From Capnocytophaga cynodegmi DSM 19736 (GTDB lineage: Bacteria > Bacteroidota > Bacteroidia > Flavobacteriales > Flavobacteriaceae), in contig NZ_KB900726.1 in NCBI RefSeq assembly GCF_000379185.1, positions 145,555-209,554 of the forward strand: a DNA stretch of 64,000 nt. Reading direction: 5' to 3'. The notes below the pieces were generated by a model. It ran no database searches. It saw nothing but the letters and a program-made list of their open reading frames with translations, and was not told the origin of the DNA. Both the position numbers and the translations under genes were made by a program. Below, in pieces: positions 62,457 through 64,000 of the stretch (position 1 is its first letter; each line of letters opens with the position of its first letter).

Positions 62457-63273
62457 ATGAAAAAAATAGTTATAGTAATTGGTTTAATGGTAGTTAGTTT
62501 GGGGTACGGACAGAATTCTGATTTAGAACGATTAAAAGTTAAAGGAAGTCCTTTTTTTTAAAGAATTTTATATCACATCTGAGGGACAAATTCCTAACAT
62601 TCCTTCTACTTATAACATTATTGAAGGATATGCGGATTATAGAGGAGAACTTAAACCTAACTATTACTATGAATTTAACCAAGACGGAAATATTTCTTCT
62701 ATTTCACCAGTAAGAGGAGGAGAATCTGTAAAAATTACCTATCAAGGCGAAAAAGAGGTAAAACGTCAAATAGGAGAAAATGATGTGTTTGAATATTTCT
62801 ATGATAGTAAAGGAAAGTTAGTTCGCAAAAGACGAATAAATCTTCTTACTGAAGAAATTGCAGAAAGTTCTACTTATCAATATGATGGCAAAGGAAATAT
62901 TATATCAGAAGTGTTTTTAGATAGCTATGGAGAGCAAGGAAAAAATGATTTTATTTATGATTCTAAAGGAAGATTGGTAAAGGTAATTCTTGAAGATATT
63001 GTAGAGGGGGGCGAATTTATTTTTAACTATGTTTATGACACACAAGGAAATTTATCTGAGTATAAGAGTGGTGCAGATAAGGTCGTTTTTAAATATGATC
63101 CTAAGGGAAATATGATTTCTGCCAAAGGACAATATTTCGGGGAGTTGTTAGATTTGATATATAAGTATGTTTTTGATGAAAAAGGAAATTGGACAACAAA
63201 ATATATTTACAACCAAGGTAAACAAGTTGCAAAAATTCAAAAACATATTTGGGATACAGATGATACTCCTTGA
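62457..63273 (+). pseudogene. YD-repeat (RHS-like) secreted protein, frameshifted at a T8 run
   Basis: The ATG at 62457 gives a signal peptide (MKKIVIVIGLMVVSLGYGQ) and then SDLERLKVKGSPFF before a TAA at 62559. One base fewer in the T8 run at 62552-62559 would join this to the frame that continues KEFYITSEGQIPNIPS and runs open to the TGA at 63273, giving a 271-residue protein. The body has YD-like repeats (YQYDGKGNIISEV, FIYDSKGRLVKV, YVYDTQGNLSEY, FKYDPKGNMISA, YVFDEKGNWTTKY) of the RHS/DKGN type seen in secreted Bacteroidota proteins. The break could be a sequencing error, a real loss or an off-phase of a phase-variable gene. No toxin-like C-terminus is present. Confidence 0.75.
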
Positions 63274-63285
63274 TAAAATATAAAA

Positions 63286-63312
63286 GGCGTTAGCTTAAAA
63301 GCTCTGTAATAG
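63286..63312 (+). repeat. 27-bp motif, copy B
   Basis: GGCGTTAGCTTAAAAGCTCT then GTAATAG, matching the motif at 62011 with few changes. It lies between the YD-repeat gene and a decayed fragment. Confidence 0.6.
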
Positions 63313-63313
63313 A

Positions 63314-63581
63314 CATCAAGAATATGTGAGAAATTTTACACCACAGGAAGGGACAATCTCTATAACTAATAATTCTAATGGAGGTAATCCATATACAATA
63401 AAAGTAGGAGATAAAGTTTAGCGTTTGGAGGTAGGTAAACGCTTAAAGTATCTGTTTCTGTAGGAAAAACCTATCAGGTAGAATGGAACAAATCAGCGAA
63501 TACTTGTTTTATCCTACAACAGGAAGTGAGAAAGTTTCCCCTACTTGTAGCAATAAAACAGTAAAAGTAAGTTTTTCATAA
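63314..63581 (+). pseudogene. Decayed 3' fragment of an unidentified gene
   Basis: Reading in three frames in turn gives a continuous, protein-like sequence: HQEYVRNFTPQEGTISITNN and GNPYTIKVGDKV to a TAG at 63419, then KVSVSVGKTYQVEWNKSANT, then FYPTTGSEKVSPTCSNKTVK with a TAA at 63579. At least two frameshifts and one stop separate the parts, and no start codon is visible. It looks like the C-terminal end of an exported beta-rich protein. The family cannot be named. Confidence 0.6.
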
Positions 63582-63589
63582 CAACATTA

Positions 63590-63623
63590 AAAAAAGCCTC
63601 TATAAAAAAAGAGGCTTTTTTTT
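63590..63623 (+). terminator. Terminator at the end of the accessory cluster
   Basis: AAAAAAGCCTC pairs with GAGGCTTTTTT over a loop of about ten bases, with T8. It closes the transcript of the decayed fragment. Confidence 0.85.
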
Positions 63624-63758
63624 GTATATTTGTGGCAGTTTTGATGGTTAAGTAAAATAATAGAATATTTTTTAGTAAGATTGTCAAAGATTAATTATCT
63701 GTTTTTCAGTTTTTTATTTTTGTTGGTAATGATTTTGTAAAAAATTTCATCAAATTAT

Positions 63759-63789
63759 TTTGGATATATCAAAAAAGGTATTACTTTTG
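63759..63789 (+). promoter_or_regulatory. Strong promoter P1 of a tandem pair
   Basis: TTTG at 63759-63762, 19 bases, TACTTTTG at 63782-63789 followed by CACCCGC. It belongs to a repeat of some 93 bp that recurs at 63906. Confidence 0.75.
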
Positions 63790-64000
63790 CACCCGCTTTG
63801 AGAGAGTCATTAGTTAATAGGGATTAGTGATTAGTAATAAAGCAAAAAGTTCAAAAAAATATTTTTGAAAAAAAAGTTCAGAAAATTTTGGTGGTTTAGA
63901 AAAAAGTATTACTTTTGCACCCGCTTTGAGAAAGTCATTAGTTAATAGGGATTAGTGATTAGTAATAAAGCAAAAAGTTCAAAAAAAATATTTTTGAAAA
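63778..64000 (+). repeat. Near-identical tandem promoter-leader repeat (two copies)
   Basis: A unit of about 93 bp running from the GTATTACTTTTGCACCCGC box through TTAGTTAATAGGGATTAGTG to the AT-rich end TATTTTTGAAAA occurs at 63778-63871 and again from 63906 to the window edge; corresponding positions are 128 bp apart. The copies differ by only a few bases. The second copy is truncated by the window end. Confidence 0.8.
63887..63917 (+). promoter_or_regulatory. Strong promoter P2 of a tandem pair
   Basis: TTTG at 63887-63890, 19 bases, TACTTTTG at 63910-63917 followed by CACCCGC. Same structure as P1. The gene it drives lies beyond the window; a stable-RNA operon is the best guess. Confidence 0.7.

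Noticed and set aside
62785..63273. RHS polymorphic toxin
   Set aside because: The YD-like repeats are few and there is no RHS core motif, toxin tip or immunity gene.

Overview
The window is chromosomal DNA of a low-GC member of the Flavobacteriia, most likely a Capnocytophaga species; the genus is inference, the class is secure. The grounds are Bacteroidota-type promoters (TTTG, about 19 bases, TAnnTTTG), absence of clear Shine-Dalgarno sequences, flavobacterial versions of RpsI, RplM, SdhC and DUF3822, a bacillithiol deacetylase (BshB1), many Sec or lipoprotein signals ending in AQ or SC, and TonB-dependent receptors with carboxypeptidase-like N-terminal domains.

Layout. 1-849 (-): start of an Mla-type lipid transport operon (ATPase start, MlaE permease). 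1087-4774 (+): HD hydrolase, then rplM-rpsI, rpsB and tsf. 4914-9719 (-): M14 carboxypeptidase lipoprotein, pncA and a GH20 hexosaminidase. 10109-12349 (+): a six-repeat Ig-like protein ending in a formylglycine-enzyme-like domain. 12678-20656 (-): two POT peptide transporters, a DUF6261-like protein, an SMI1/KNR4 protein, two copies of a palindromic repeat and DPP-IV. 20891-22748 (+): tpiA, hemE. 22898-26757 (-): ECF sigma factor, small CxxC protein, bshB1, glutathione peroxidase and a GH123 enzyme. A candidate small RNA (-) lies at about 26852-27022. 27230-31839 (+): recR, 2-oxoacid dehydrogenase E2, ferredoxin, AlbA_2 protein, phosphoesterase. 31843-36180: RecD-like helicase (-), two uncharacterised genes (+), rmuC (-). 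36408-42678 (+): membrane protein, DUF4197 lipoprotein, M3 peptidase, GH63/MGH1-like glycosidase. 42917-46031 (-): hemN, cysS. 46374-49022: MbnP-like lipoprotein (+) and a BlaR1/BlaI-type pair (-). 49408-53386 (+): sdhC-sdhA-(four-helix-bundle gene)-sdhB. 53470-60638 (+): lactonase-like protein and two paralogous TonB-dependent receptors.

60640-63630 is the accessory part. It holds palindromic repeats, a short reading frame with ten AGCAC units just before a terminator-like hairpin, a conserved hypothetical gene, a DUF4190 gene, a YD-repeat secreted protein broken at a run of eight T, and a decayed gene fragment. The window ends in two near-identical strong promoters 128 bp apart, the arrangement expected upstream of an rRNA operon that would lie just outside.

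Functionally, the non-housekeeping genes fit a protein- and glycan-degrading commensal: secreted or periplasmic peptidases (M14, DPP-IV, M3) feed two peptide transporters, and GH20 and GH123 enzymes can trim amino sugars from host glycans. Central metabolism is represented by TPI, the E2 subunit and succinate dehydrogenase or fumarate reductase, and haem synthesis by HemE and HemN. The most interesting unexplained feature is the AGCAC locus. Changing the repeat number by one unit would carry translation through the hairpin, which suggests a phase-variable attenuator controlling the gene at 61258.
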